From Larix sibirica (taxonomy: Eukaryota; Streptophyta; Pinopsida; Pinales; Pinaceae), in contig NWUY0304347265.1 in NCBI GenBank assembly GCA_004151065.3, positions 1-50,286 on the forward strand: DNA of 50,286 nucleotides. The letters run 5' to 3'. Of this stretch, positions 10,232 to 19,179 are shown one piece after another; positions within the stretch are counted from its first letter, which is position 1, and each line of letters starts with the position of its first letter. The notes under the pieces were generated by a model that saw only the letters and a program-made list of their open reading frames with translations, made no database searches and was not told the origin of the DNA. The position numbers and the translations under genes were made by a program.

Positions 10232-10615
10232 ATGAGGGCACCGCTTCGGAAGGGTCCTCGGAGGCCCTCCAAACCTACAGCTTCTACTCCTTCTACTACA
10301 CTCCCCGGAACTTCGGATCTCACTCCACCCCACATCCGAAGTCCCCTCTTCATTCCTCCCTCCGGTTACCACGCCTCTATAACTCCAACATCTATTCTCG
10401 ATCACCACTTACCACTACTCCTCGTATTATCATCACATCCGAAGTCACTTCTACCACCCCTTCCATTACCACTTCTGCTCCACCACCTACTTCGGAATCT
10501 CTCCTCATCACAACCAACAACTTATTCACAACCACCTTTGTCTACTTCCAAAGTTATTCCACAACCCACCACTTCCCCGCCCTTCTCAATGAATTTATCC
10601 TCCCCCTTATTTTGA
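10232..10615 (+). other. C/T-rich tract, open for 127 codons, Pro/Ser/Thr/Leu-rich
   Basis: The plus strand is strongly pyrimidine-rich with recurring words CATCCGAAGTC, ACTTCGGAATCT and CACCACTTACCAC. One frame is open from ATG 10232 for 127 codons, giving Pro/Ser/Thr/His/Leu-rich peptide. A second frame through 10430-10540 reads TTPSITTSAPPPTSES. Having more than one open frame is expected from composition, because pyrimidine-rich DNA has few stop codons. I do not regard it as a verified gene. Confidence 0.35.
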
Positions 10616-10716
10616 TTATTTAGTGGACTCTTACACAAATTCTTGAAAGTCCACTACCCTTACATAATATACTTCTTGGTTTTCGGTCACTAAGATTCCC
10701 GTTTTGAGTTAGTCAG

Positions 10717-11016
10717 GTGACTTCGGTTCAGGCGGGATGGATGTGGGTAGGTGGGTGGCCAGACGAGGGCTTGAGGCGTTACCATAACCAACCCGACCAG
10801 GAAGCCCTGTGTGGTGTGGGGCGTGTCGACGCGAACACAACCCCACCCACCGCCCGACATAATAACATAATAGAAGTAGCAAGCCTTATAGCAAGCAAGT
10901 TAACCGAGGTTCTTGGAATAATTCCACCACGGACGGGATGCCCTAATCACCTGATTGTAAAGGAAAAGAAACACTTATCAGACACTGTGTGCGTGACAGG
11001 AACCACTATTGCCTGA
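10717..11016 (+). CDS. Unrecognised 99-codon open frame
   Basis: The frame would start at ATG 10717, after an in-frame TGA a few codons upstream, and stops at TGA after reading VTGTTIA. The product has mixed composition, with a helical-looking segment NNIIEVASLIASKLTEVLG, and no obvious signal or membrane span. It matches no family that I know, and no Shine-Dalgarno-like or promoter context was seen. It could be chance at this length. Confidence 0.2.
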   Translation: MTSVQAGWMWVGGWPDEGLRRYHNQPDQEALCGVGRVDANTTPPTARHNNIIEVASLIASKLTEVLGIIPPRTGCPNHLIVKEKKHLSDTVCVTGTTIA

Positions 11017-11159
11017 TACCCATCACACCTACCTTCATACACGGAACACAATAATGAAGGGGAGGTTCCCGTAGCGAGAGGTCAGGTTATGAGCAAGCGG
11101 CGGAACCGACCTTACCTATGCTCAGGCAGGCTCGTGCTCTCTCTCTTCTGTACATAACC

Positions 11160-11240
11160 TAAGTATGATCGATCGGACTAAACCGCCACTAGCTATCTAT
11201 GATCGAACCTTCCTATGATCAAGCGAGCTAGCAGCTTTGG
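11160..11240. repeat. CTATGATCGA short repeats
   Basis: TATGATCGATCG, TATGATCGAACC and TATGATCAAGCG lie in a row at about 11165, 11200 and 11213, with palindromic GATCGATC and GCTAGC words. This is a degenerate tandem. Confidence 0.6.
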
Positions 11241-11267
11241 AAGCAAGGCAAGCTTAAAACTTGCGAA

Positions 11268-11543
11268 GTGAGTGAGTGGTCAAATCAAATGGCGGTCACA
11301 GCGGTTGGGGTGGGACGAACGCACGCTGGCAGTACCTCAGAATTGGCAGAGTCAAGGGAAAGGTTAAGAAAGGGATCCAAAATGGGAGGTAACAGAGGGG
11401 GGGTTGGAGGTTCCACCCTACCACTGCTGGATAGAGGATATCCCCGCCTGGAAAAACCTGATCACCATGTCTCGGCCAACAACACCTTCGGCCGAGCTTT
11501 TGCAAGGAGGGTGGCCAGAATGTGCTGCCATCTCCTAAATTAA
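11268..11543 (+). CDS. Unrecognised 91-codon open frame
   Basis: The reading starts MSEWSNQMAVTAVGVG and ends ARRVARMCCHLLN, is Gly- and Arg-rich and has no hydrophobic span. A 69-codon frame overlaps it on the other strand (11505 to 11296). Nothing decides between them and no family is recognised, so chance is a real possibility. Confidence 0.15.
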   Translation: MSEWSNQMAVTAVGVGRTHAGSTSELAESRERLRKGSKMGGNRGGVGGSTLPLLDRGYPRLEKPDHHVSANNTFGRAFARRVARMCCHLLN

Positions 11544-11994
11544 CACATCTTCCTTAAGTAAAGTAAACTTCTTTGTGCCAACAATACCTAGGGTTTGGGG
11601 AATGGAACTTGCTTTTTTAAGTCTTCTCGATCCTTGATTTGTAATTGATTATCTCATCAATCCATGTTGGGACCAATGGAAGATCCATAGTGGATAAATC
11701 GCTGCATGCAGGGAATGGAATTGTAGGGGCTTCTTCGGCGGGTCCGTCCTTTTTAATTAATAGATAAATATGTCTGGCCACTCCGGCTCAGCGGATGGTT
11801 TCGCTTTTTGCAAAAGCCGTCTAGGTTGGTTTGAAACCCTTCTAGTTGTGACCGGAACCTAGGGAAATAACTTGTATGGTACGCTATAGATCGCTTACCC
11901 TCACCTATACTGTATCAAAATAGCTAGTTTCTTTTTTCTACCCTTATATACTATTTAACAAACAAATGAAATTAGCATGGTAATTGCAACATTT
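11544..11994. other. Intergenic, nothing recognised
   Basis: Mixed sequence ending in an AT-rich stretch. No feature can be supported. Confidence 0.4.
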
Positions 11995-12222
11995 CTATAT
12001 TCTTTTTAATTGCCTTAGAGTTCGCGAAGATCTCTGGGGTTTGAGAGGTATCGTTCGCACCTTCCTAAGCCTGGCAGCTAGAGTGGGCTGATCATCCTTG
12101 AACCCGCCCTCCTCTCCCAAGGGGCTATAGAGACAGCAAGATACCCCCTCACAGGTTTGGTAATCTTTGACAGATAACAGACCAAGGTGATGATCTTCAT
12201 GCATCGCAGCAGGCCCGAACAT
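11995..12222 (-). CDS. Unrecognised 75-codon open frame
   Basis: The frame starts at ATG (12222) reading MFGPAAMHEDHHLGLLSV and ends in a basic tail reading RSSRTLRQLKRI before TAG. The open frame continues upstream of the ATG for about a dozen codons. It is soluble-looking, with a KDYQTCEGVSCC stretch holding three cysteines. I do not recognise it. It may be a fragment of transferred nuclear DNA. Confidence 0.2.
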   Translation of the reverse strand: MFGPAAMHEDHHLGLLSVKDYQTCEGVSCCLYSPLGEEGGFKDDQPTLAARLRKVRTIPLKPQRSSRTLRQLKRI

Positions 12223-12239
12223 ATCACTTTGACTTCTGA

Positions 12240-12640
12240 GGGGAAGAAATTGAGATCAACACAAGATACACCTACTTGGGGATTCGGTTTGTAGGGCCTC
12301 GATTAAGCTTGGGACATGCTTCCCACTTGTGGCTCGGCAAGGGAGGAATCTAGCTTCAAATTATTGCTACACACTCTAGGATAACGGGCTCGACCAGCGT
12401 CAAAGCAAACTATGTTCCGTGATACCGGTTCTCCGTACCCACAATAATCCATGTCGTGTTGGTTCGATGTAGCTATATGGTGGAAAAATAAGTAACATAA
12501 TGGTGGTATGAATGAATAGGTGTAAGGGTATTGCTAACCTAGCTGCACATACTTTCATTTGTGGAACATCATCGTAGCACATTTGTTTACTGCGCATAGC
12601 CCCTCCCCTCAAATAATGGCTATCTATAGCCTCTCCCTGA
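12240..12640. other. Intergenic, nothing recognised
   Basis: A 70-codon minus-strand frame (12612 to 12400) is present but unsupported. No repeats stand out. Confidence 0.35.
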
Positions 12641-12654
12641 GGTCTGATCTAGTG

Positions 12655-12990
12655 TCGTAGGCTTATGGTGGGCTTTATGGCCTAGGCTCAAGGTTCAAGG
12701 TGGGCGTCCTGGTGAAAGGCTTATGGCTTATAGTGACTGGATGGTGACTGGCATCTGGTGAAAGACTCGTGTAGCCCCTGGTGGATCAATCGGTTGGCTC
12801 TTTGGTAAATCCAAATCCAGCTCCTCAACAAAATGTGAATCAACATAAGTAACAGCATGTATTAAATTGACTGGACATCTGCCTCTGTTGGACTTTGTGG
12901 ACTCTTGGTTGGCTAAAGGCGATAGGCTGGTTATACCTTTGGTTACAGGCTATTGGCGCTAATGACTAATGGCTTCTCGTTCGGTGGCTC
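12655..12990 (+). repeat. GGCTTATGG / CTGGTGAAAGG degenerate repeats
   Basis: Words AGGCTTATGG, GGCTTTATGG, CCTGGTGAAAGGC, GACTGGATGGTGACTGG and CATCTGGTGAAAG succeed one another. The same style recurs at 28080-28260 (GGCTTATGGCTTCTG, GGTGAAAGGGCTTATGG) and faintly at 42000-42080 and 38620-38720. At 12835-12852 lies a near copy (17 of 18) of the dispersed word found at 20081 and 27856. Confidence 0.6.
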
Positions 12991-13004
12991 GCTAGGGGAA
13001 CTCA

Positions 13005-13225
13005 ATCATTCGCCGCCCCTTCGCCTGGGTTAATCCCCTCTTCCTTCGTTCATGTTTCCCCTTCTCTTCATGCTGGTCTAGTCTCCGTATTCCGCTCATG
13101 AGTTACTTTCTCTTTCCGTTCCTTTATCATATAAATTTTATATACCCGTTTTCTCTATCTATATTATCCCCGTTCTATTTATAGACTTAATATTCTTTTT
13201 TTCCCTCCCGTTCTGGTCCGCCGGT
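13005..13225 (+). other. Pyrimidine-rich tract
   Basis: About 220 bases are dominated by C and T (CCCCTCTTCCTTCG, TTTCCCCTTCTCTTC, TTTTTTTCCCTCCCG), with an AT-rich middle. It contains no gene. Similar tracts occur at 10232, 14580 and 45900. Confidence 0.6.
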
Positions 13226-14385
13226 GGTCCTCCTGTTCAAAGCGAATGAATGAGTTGAAGTCCAAGTAGAAGCACTAATAGCAAATACATAGGAGGCATA
13301 GGTTGCAGAGCCGTACCAATAGCATCTTAGGCAGCATCTTGCCTAGTGGCTCCCTTCTTATTTGCAAGTGAAGTGGTGTTGTATCAAAGGTGGACCAATA
13401 GAGAGAGGTTTACAACTTGTTTATTTACTATAAAACAGGTGGGTGAGGTCACCAATTGATTCAATTCGCCCAGGACATGTTTATGAGAGAGGAGGGTAAA
13501 TTACACCCGCGTTACCATTTCAAGGGGATGATGACGAAAGAACGAACCCTTTAATAGAAGCCAGTATCATCATTATCTTTCACGCATTCACGCTTGCTTC
13601 CTTTTTGGTTGTTTCTTTAATGCCAGTTCAACCCCTCACTATAGCCATTAAAAGGTTAGCATCGTCATCAGATTTGCATAGTCATTGTAATCAAATATCA
13701 TAAGGGTACCCTCGTTGGAAGGCACCTCTTTAAACACTGTCTGAGTCTGGGGATGTACTAAACTACTTTCTGCCTGGATGTCTCAACCTTGTTCAAACTG
13801 TCATTCGATGTCCACGGGGTATGGATCGACCTGCCTTGTATCACACGTTTGTTTTTCAACTTCGTACCTGCTGCCTATCGGGTTACTTCCGCGAGTGCTT
13901 CGCTGCTCCCGTGGTCCTGCCTGTGCATGCATCTATGCATAATAAACTTCAGTACCCCTTCTCTTACTTTTAGGGACAGGGAATAAAGCCTCCTTTATCA
14001 CTTAATGGAATACTTTGGTTGTATAGCACCAGTCATTGTATTATTTATAAACTGCCCCTATACATCTACATATACTTGCTCACCACACTTTGTGATTGAC
14101 GGGCTTGCTTGGATGGGCAGAACATTGCCATTGAATTTATTAGCCTACTAGAGTTATTTCTGGTTTGACAGCTCAGTTGTAGGAGGGATAGATCGTCAGA
14201 ACTGATGGATTCATTACAGCCAGAAGACTCCAGAGATTGTACAAGCGAGCGTGGTTAGGCACTTCAAATTTGTATTTACTTTAATTCAGGTTCTTTTTTT
14301 AATTCAAACGCCCTGCCTAAAGAAAGGACAAACAACCTACAGTAAGTAGGTCTCCGGTGCAAGTAGACTCCTAGTCTACCATAGA
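13226..14385. other. Intergenic, nothing recognised
   Basis: Over 1 kb without a supported gene. A 65-codon frame at 13789-13986 (MFKLSFDVHGVWIDLPC start) has no recognisable relative. No repeat or RNA is evident. Confidence 0.4.
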
Positions 14386-14389
14386 TTTA

Positions 14390-14737
14390 TCAATTAATGA
14401 ATGGCACGCGGGTAGCTTCCCTTTCCTTATTTAACTCCAACATACCCTGCTGAACACCAAAAACCGGTGTCAACATGAGTAACATCAATAAATAAAAAGA
14501 AATCTCTAAATCTAGCGGGCAGGAAGCACGTAAGTAATCTATCTCGCCCGCCACATACATAGCCTGGAATGTCTGGCAAATGGATCCGTCCGTATATATA
14601 TATCCTTTCTCTCTCAGACCTCCCGCATCTGTCCGCTCCGATACGCCCCCCATCCTATTAATCTTATCTCTCAAGTCGGATTTCAATTTCACACGCGTGA
14701 TTATAATCCTTCCTTTTTTTATTCCCTGGGGCATCAT
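14390..14737 (-). CDS. Unrecognised 115-codon open frame with a hydrophobic segment
   Basis: It begins with two ATG codons, then a basic, charged N-terminal half (GIKKGRIIITRVKLKSD, then GGVSERTDAGGLREKG), a central part, and near residues 80-96 a hydrophobic stretch SFYLLMLLMLTPVFGV that could span a membrane, then a charged tail. The start codon overlaps by one base the TGA of a 19-codon frame just upstream. Unrecognised short proteins with a single hydrophobic segment are common among chimeric plant mitochondrial frames, but I see no piece of a known mitochondrial gene here. The opposite strand is pyrimidine-rich and open as well, which weakens the case. Confidence 0.3.
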   Translation of the reverse strand: MMPQGIKKGRIIITRVKLKSDLRDKINRMGGVSERTDAGGLREKGYIYTDGSICQTFQAMYVAGEIDYLRASCPLDLEISFYLLMLLMLTPVFGVQQGMLELNKEREATRVPFIN

Positions 14738-14796
14738 CAGGCTCCGGCTGCCTCCTCTTCTCCTTGTTCCGGATCCGCTTGGGGCTGCTTGTTCAT
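14737..14796 (-). CDS. 19-codon upstream frame overlapping the 115-codon frame
   Basis: It reads MNKQPQADPEQGEEEAAGA and ends in TGA, whose A is the A of the downstream ATG (TGATG). The peptide is acidic and Gln/Glu/Ala-rich. The overlap is the layout of coupled reading frames, but the length is too small for confidence. The open frame extends eight codons upstream of the ATG. Confidence 0.15.
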   Translation of the reverse strand: MNKQPQADPEQGEEEAAGA

Positions 14797-14879
14797 ATTG
14801 TCACTTGCCTTATATCTCCCCTATTATCTTCTCTATATTCGTTGTTTCCCCTGCCGCCTGCCGCGCCGGTTGCTAACCT

Positions 14880-15358
14880 ATCTATCTCATGCCTTACTTA
14901 TTACCGCCTATCCATATTTTCCAGTGAATAAAAGCTATCGCCAAAAGGGATGATCCCCCATCCAACCGACCCGACGAAGCGACCAAACCAGGTGGGGAAT
15001 ACAAAGAAGGCAACTACCGGAGTGACGCATATCAAATGGTCTTTTCTTTTCGTTCGATCAGATAGGTTTCCCTGAATGAATTACCTTGTCCGAATAATCC
15101 CATTGATAGGAGAAGTAGGAGTGAGTGGGCAAAAGCCGGAGCCAAGATATCCACATAAATCCATCAATCTACGAATGTATCTCTCCAAGCACTGACCCTT
15201 CTTATCTTCCAAGCCGGGTTCTTGCTTGCTGATCGTGTATGTGTGCTGATGCCTGCCTTCAAAGGGGTAAAGTTGCGAGACGGCACGTTAAAATAGCCAT
15301 TTCAGCGGGCTTTTGCTAACCCGTTCACCCCGCTGTAACGCTTACTAGTAAACTAAAG
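14880..15358. other. Intergenic, nothing recognised
   Basis: No open frame or repeat of note between the pyrimidine-rich stretch and the CAGTCATTT cluster. Confidence 0.35.
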
Positions 15359-15600
15359 CTTTCAGTCACATTGACTCGACAGTCATTCTATTGAAGGTGT
15401 TCTGCGAAGCACGAGCCCGAGTAAAGAAGTGAGAGTCATTTCTATATTTATTTATACAGTGCCCTGGAGAATACAAGGTTATACCCTGACATTAAGTCAT
15501 TTATACAGTCATTTCAGGGAAGGAGGGCTGGTGTTAACTCAGAATTACAGTCATTTAGACAGTTGAAAGCCTATCAAAAGCCTATAGAAAGTCTTATTGA
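15359..15600 (+). repeat. CAGTCATTTATACAGTCATTT cluster
   Basis: CAGTCA or AGTCATTT words occur near 15362, 15380, 15433, 15496, 15507 and 15547, often separated by TATACAG or TAGACAG. Near the end GAAAGCCTAT, AAAAGCCTATAG and GAAAGTC follow one another. This is a degenerate tandem without coding signal. Confidence 0.6.
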
Positions 15601-15689
15601 CCTATTCAAACTATTAAAAATTGAAAGCTTATGTCTAATGAGTAACTTGTTTCCCCTCCAAAAGAGCGAAATTATATACCAAAACTATG

Positions 15690-15775
15690 TAATGACGCCC
15701 CGTAGGGGACTCGCCCGAGGTACGAGGACCCGGAGGGGGTGAGGAGGGGGTCCCCATTGACTAGATAAGCGCACC
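15690..15775. repeat. GC-rich element with CTCGCCCGAGGTACGAGGA
   Basis: A short GC-rich island in AT-richer surroundings holds CCCGTAGGGGACTCGCCCGAG, GGTACGAGG and GGAGGGGGTGAGGAGGGGG. The CCCGAGGTACGAG word also sits in the repeat at 18390-18430 and, with one change, at 34225-34263. Confidence 0.55.
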
Positions 15776-16049
15776 CCTTCAAACCCGCTCAACCGACGGG
15801 AAATTTTGAAATTGGGATCAAAGCGCTAAAAAGCTGAGTGAGTATTGCAGCCCAGCTATGAAAGCATAAAACCTGTATCGAGATTTGAGGCAGTGGTCAT
15901 ATCCCTCCCAACTTTGTAAAAAGAAAAGTTGTACTGCCTTTCGAGTAGCGACTTGTTGGCTCAGTCTACTTGGCACCAATTGGGTATTTATGGGTCGAAC
16001 GCCGTGCACCAACTGTAATTTTATGCGCTGAGTATATCATCAAAAGAGT

Positions 16050-16345
16050 AAAGATTTTGCTAGAAATAATTAAGTATTACTTTGAAACCCAAGGTGCTCG
16101 AACTTACTCCCAAGGCTGTATAACTTAGTTTCCCTAGTTTCCTATTCCAACCCAAGGCGTAGTTAAGAGGCATAGGATGGCTGCTTTGTTTTAGGCAGTT
16201 CCAAAGAAAAGCTAGTCTCCCAAGTAGGAGGTCTGATGCAATGTTTCCCAAGGCTGTTCCAAGGAAGGAGGCAGTAGGTTATAGGGCGTCCCAAATTCTA
16301 TTTTAACCCAAGGCTTAGTTAAGAGGCATAGGATCCAAAGGCTAG
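16050..16345 (+). repeat. CCCAAGGC repeat block with a 30-bp direct repeat
   Basis: CCCAAGGTG, CCCAAGGCTG and CCCAAGGCGT words occur about six times. Segment 16149-16178 (AACCCAAGGC, one variable base, TAGTTAAGAGGC, ATAGGAT) is repeated at 16305-16334 with a single mismatch. The 63-codon minus-strand frame across it (16251 to 16060) is a by-product. Confidence 0.75.
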
Positions 16346-16431
16346 TTCCACCAAAGTCTTATTTTCTCCCATCAATTATATAAGCCCTTTCGAGCTTTCT
16401 CTATTTGCTTTGCGGGCTTTGAACCCGCCCG

Positions 16432-16602
16432 ATGATGATGAAAGATGCTTGGCGCAAGATATGGGTTAAATATAACATACATTGGGGCAAGTTATGTGAA
16501 ATGTACTTATTTCCAATCCATTTTATTAGAGGATTTAGACGTAAGTACCAAACTTTCGCCGAGGTTTTAGGTTTTATTGAGATGCCCTGCCCCACCCGAT
16601 AG
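16432..16602 (+). CDS. Unrecognised 56-codon open frame
   Basis: Three consecutive ATG codons are followed by a protein-like reading rich in Trp, Lys, Arg and aromatic residues (KDAWRKIWVKYNIHWGKL, then HFIRGFRRKYQTFAEV) and a TAG at 16600. It is short and does not resemble a known mitochondrial protein. A small perfect palindromic word, GCGGG-CTTTGAA-CCCGC, lies just upstream at 16411-16428. The function is unknown. Confidence 0.25.
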   Translation: MMMKDAWRKIWVKYNIHWGKLCEMYLFPIHFIRGFRRKYQTFAEVLGFIEMPCPTR

Positions 16603-17014
16603 GCAACCCTATTACCTCAGCTAAGCATGCCAACCCTAGAGAGGTAGGCAAGATTGGCAATGTCCACACTTTGGGAGGAAAAAAAAAGAAGAGATTTTCT
16701 TTGTTAAACCTGTGAATGATACTGGTTATTGGCAACCACCTCCTGTCAATGCCCTCTTGGCAATTCTCTCCTATTGGTAGCATCCTGTTAATGCGCCTCC
16801 CTGTGTCAACCAGCTGGGCCGGTGGGGAATGAGTGTCTCTCCCAGGTATTGGCTTGCGGTAAATAGTCCTGGCATTAAGTGAATGAACACCTGGATCGAG
16901 TGGATCAACACCTTCATCGGCAATGGAAAAAGCCCACTTAAATAGCCAAGAGGAAGGGGATAGCCTCCAGTTACCACCAAATGAAACTAGCAATGGATGG
17001 AATAGCAGGCACAA
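16574..17014 (-). other. 146-codon open frame opposite a repeat-like reading
   Basis: On the minus strand no stop interrupts 146 codons, with stretches such as DEGVDPLDPGVHSLNARTIY. On the plus strand of the same DNA, 16700-16790 reads FVKPVNDTGYWQPPPVNA, which shares words with the codon-periodic tracts (AATGATACTGGTTATTGG against AATGATCCTGG). I therefore suspect a diverged member of that family instead of a minus-strand gene. The coding status is uncertain. Confidence 0.25.
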
Positions 17015-17076
17015 TTATTGTTGGAACAGATTCATGAAACCTCTCCCATATGGTTGAGCGGCTCCTATCCTCGCCC

Positions 17077-17163
17077 CTTTACCGATGCAGGAAAGTGCTT
17101 AAACGCTCCTTCCCCGATGCGGGAAAGTGCTTAAACGCTCCTTCCCCGATGCGGGAAAGTGGC
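17077..17163 (+). repeat. 32-bp tandem repeat, about 2.6 copies
   Basis: The phase marker GATGC(G/A)GGAAAGTG starts at 17084, 17116 and 17148, exactly 32 bases apart, with AAACGCTCCTTCCCC between. The first copy has GCAGG where the others have GCGGG, and the last breaks off after GGAAAGTG. A 71-codon frame (17050-17265) reads through it because 32 is not a multiple of 3 and each copy is read in a different phase. Confidence 0.95.
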
Positions 17164-18090
17164 TTTGCTCCTATTATAGCTTTATTTCCAAACAAAACTT
17201 CGCTCATTTGGTTTATTGCTTGCTTGACAATAGGAGAGCAAGGAAGCGAAGCACGCTCTAAATGAAGGAGAGGCGTTTGCCCATAGTAAAAACTTCCTTT
17301 TTATGGGTTGATGAAAACCTCCCACCAACATATCTGGGAAATAAAATGGATATTCTAGTTAAGAAACTATACCCTTTCAGATCGTTTCTCTCTGGTTGCC
17401 TTAGCACCCTGGCTTACTTACTACCATTAATAGGAAGGAGAAGAGAGCTTCTATTTTACTCGCATCGAGACGTTGAACTTGTCCCCATAAAGGAAGCTGC
17501 TACAACCCGAGAGCTGGTCGACAACAGCAGGGCGGCTTCAACACGAGGCAGGAAAATAGTGTTGTTTCAGGTGCTCCAGTGCTCCAGTATCCAATGGAGG
17601 TAGCGTATCATTACACATACTAAGACCAATAGTCTAATGATAATATACAATGTAACATATATACGTTTCACTTGCCATTGTAATTTGTAATTTGATTGGT
17701 TCGTAGCAGATTAGCTAGCGTATAGACCCAATCTGACAAAACATTATCATTTGACATTTTGCTTTTGTCAAAACATCTTTTTAATGGGTTAGCTAAATTC
17801 TACTTAGTTGCTCATCGAGGATTAAAAATGGAGATTCTATATAATGAACTATACTTTTATGATGTTGTTTCTCTGGTTGGTTTGCCCTAGCCTGGTGGTC
17901 TACTTCCTACTGCTGAGAGGAAGAGAGCTTATACACGTTTCTATCTGCCAGCCCTTGCGGCCAGGTGTTGCTCCAATGAGAATGAATTGCATGTTTTTAA
18001 TTATGATTACATATCTATGTTGTTTCACTTTGGATTGCCAGTCCTGGTTGAAGTGAGTGAAAGCTGCTGCTCTAGAGATATGGTTCCTAC

Positions 18091-18148
18091 TATTAATATA
18101 TTATATCGCCATATCTACGTATTAATATATGGTATCGCCATGGATAAC
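18091..18148. repeat. 29-bp tandem pair
   Basis: TATTAATATATTATATCGCC-ATATCTACG at 18091-18119 is followed by TATTAATATATGGTATCGCC-ATGGATAAC at 18120-18148. The first 20 bases differ at two positions. Confidence 0.85.
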
Positions 18149-18389
18149 TCCTTGCCATGAATCGGAAAGCTCTCGAGTGGGAGGTCCCCCGACCCAAGTA
18201 AGTAAGTGCAGACAGAACTACAACAATCTCTATATAAACTCTAATTTTTTTTTATCTAAGACAATAAAGCCTCAGAATAGGCTGGTCTCACAGCTTTCCA
18301 TGGTTTTTTGAATAATGTGCCAAGGCCATAAAGAAGTTTACAAAGGCCATTTAACAAGAAATCCAAGTACATATTTACATATGATGATC

Positions 18390-18430
18390 GCATATCTACG
18401 ACCCGTTCGGTGCTCTCCCGAGGTACGAGA
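18390..18430 (+). repeat. Dispersed repeat, partner at 34225
   Basis: The segment reads GCATATCTACGACC, C/T, GTTCGGTGC, then CTCCCGAGGTACGAGA. It is matched at 34225-34263 over about 38 bases with four or so differences. Part of it also occurs at 15703-15721. Confidence 0.8.
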
Positions 18431-19179
18431 GAGAGGTTTAACTTTCTAACATGGAAACGTTTAACTTGTTTCCTCCTGGGACGACGACTAAAGAGAGAGA
18501 CCTTTCAGTCCAGTTCATTGGGCATACCTAAAGTGTAGTTGGACAAAATTGAAATTTATTATGAACTCGGACTACTCAACTGGGCTACTTGGCCTGTAGG
18601 CTTTGCAGGGCTCCCGGGCTCGATTGCTTGATTTGACTTGGATAATAGACTAGGATACTTGGCTTTGCTCCCGGTTCTATAAAACATCTTCATTTTATAT
18701 TTTGCCTTTGTCAAGACCCTCCTTTTGGGGGGTCTGATGAAACTAGCACCTATCTGGTAAAGAAAATGAATATTATTTATAATAAAATATACCTTTTCTT
18801 ATAGTTTTCTATCAAATAATAGGAGATGTTTAGACTCCTATACGAACTTGACTAAATAGAGAGGGTTATTCTGAACTAACAAAATAGAGAGCTATCTCTG
18901 GTTTTGCCCAGGCAACAACAAGGTTGAGTTGGATAATTTCCAAAACATTATCATTCGCTCTCTTTTTTTATAATAAGAAAACTTTTCTTTTTGAGGGTCC
19001 TAGGATAACTAGCGCCCTCATCGGGGATATCCAATGAAGATTATTGCTAATAAGCTAGACCCTTTCATGATGGACGGTTTATCTCTGAGGAGACCAGTAT
19101 CTCTATTTTAAATTGGAATCACACGCGCCCCATTTCACTTTTTGTTCGCATTGAGACGTCCTTGCCAGGGCAAAGCCCC

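Larger units (their letters stand above)
17283..19175 (+). repeat. Four diverged copies of a ~200-250 bp module
   Basis: Copies lie at about 17283-17490, 17735-17990, 18680-18915 and 18941-19175. Shared landmarks in order are an ACAAAACATTATCATT or AAAACATCTTCATT lead (copies 2 to 4), CTTTTGTCAA or AAAACTTCCTTTTT, TGGGTT / GGGTC(C/T) then (A)TGA, an ATG in ATGGATATTCTAGTTAAG, ATGGAGATTCTATATAAT, ATGAATATTATTTATAAT or ATGAAGATTATTGCTAAT, a CTATACC word, TTTCTCTCTGGTT, and GAAGAGAGCTT in copies 1 and 2. ATG positions are 17346, 17828, 18766 and 19034. Copy 1 sits in a 113-codon frame (17262-17603); in the others stops follow. I cannot name the parent sequence. Confidence 0.7.

Noticed and set aside
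16411-16428. GCGGG-CTTTGAA-CCCGC palindrome as part of a tRNA
   Set aside because: The stem is only five base pairs and the flanks do not fold into a cloverleaf.
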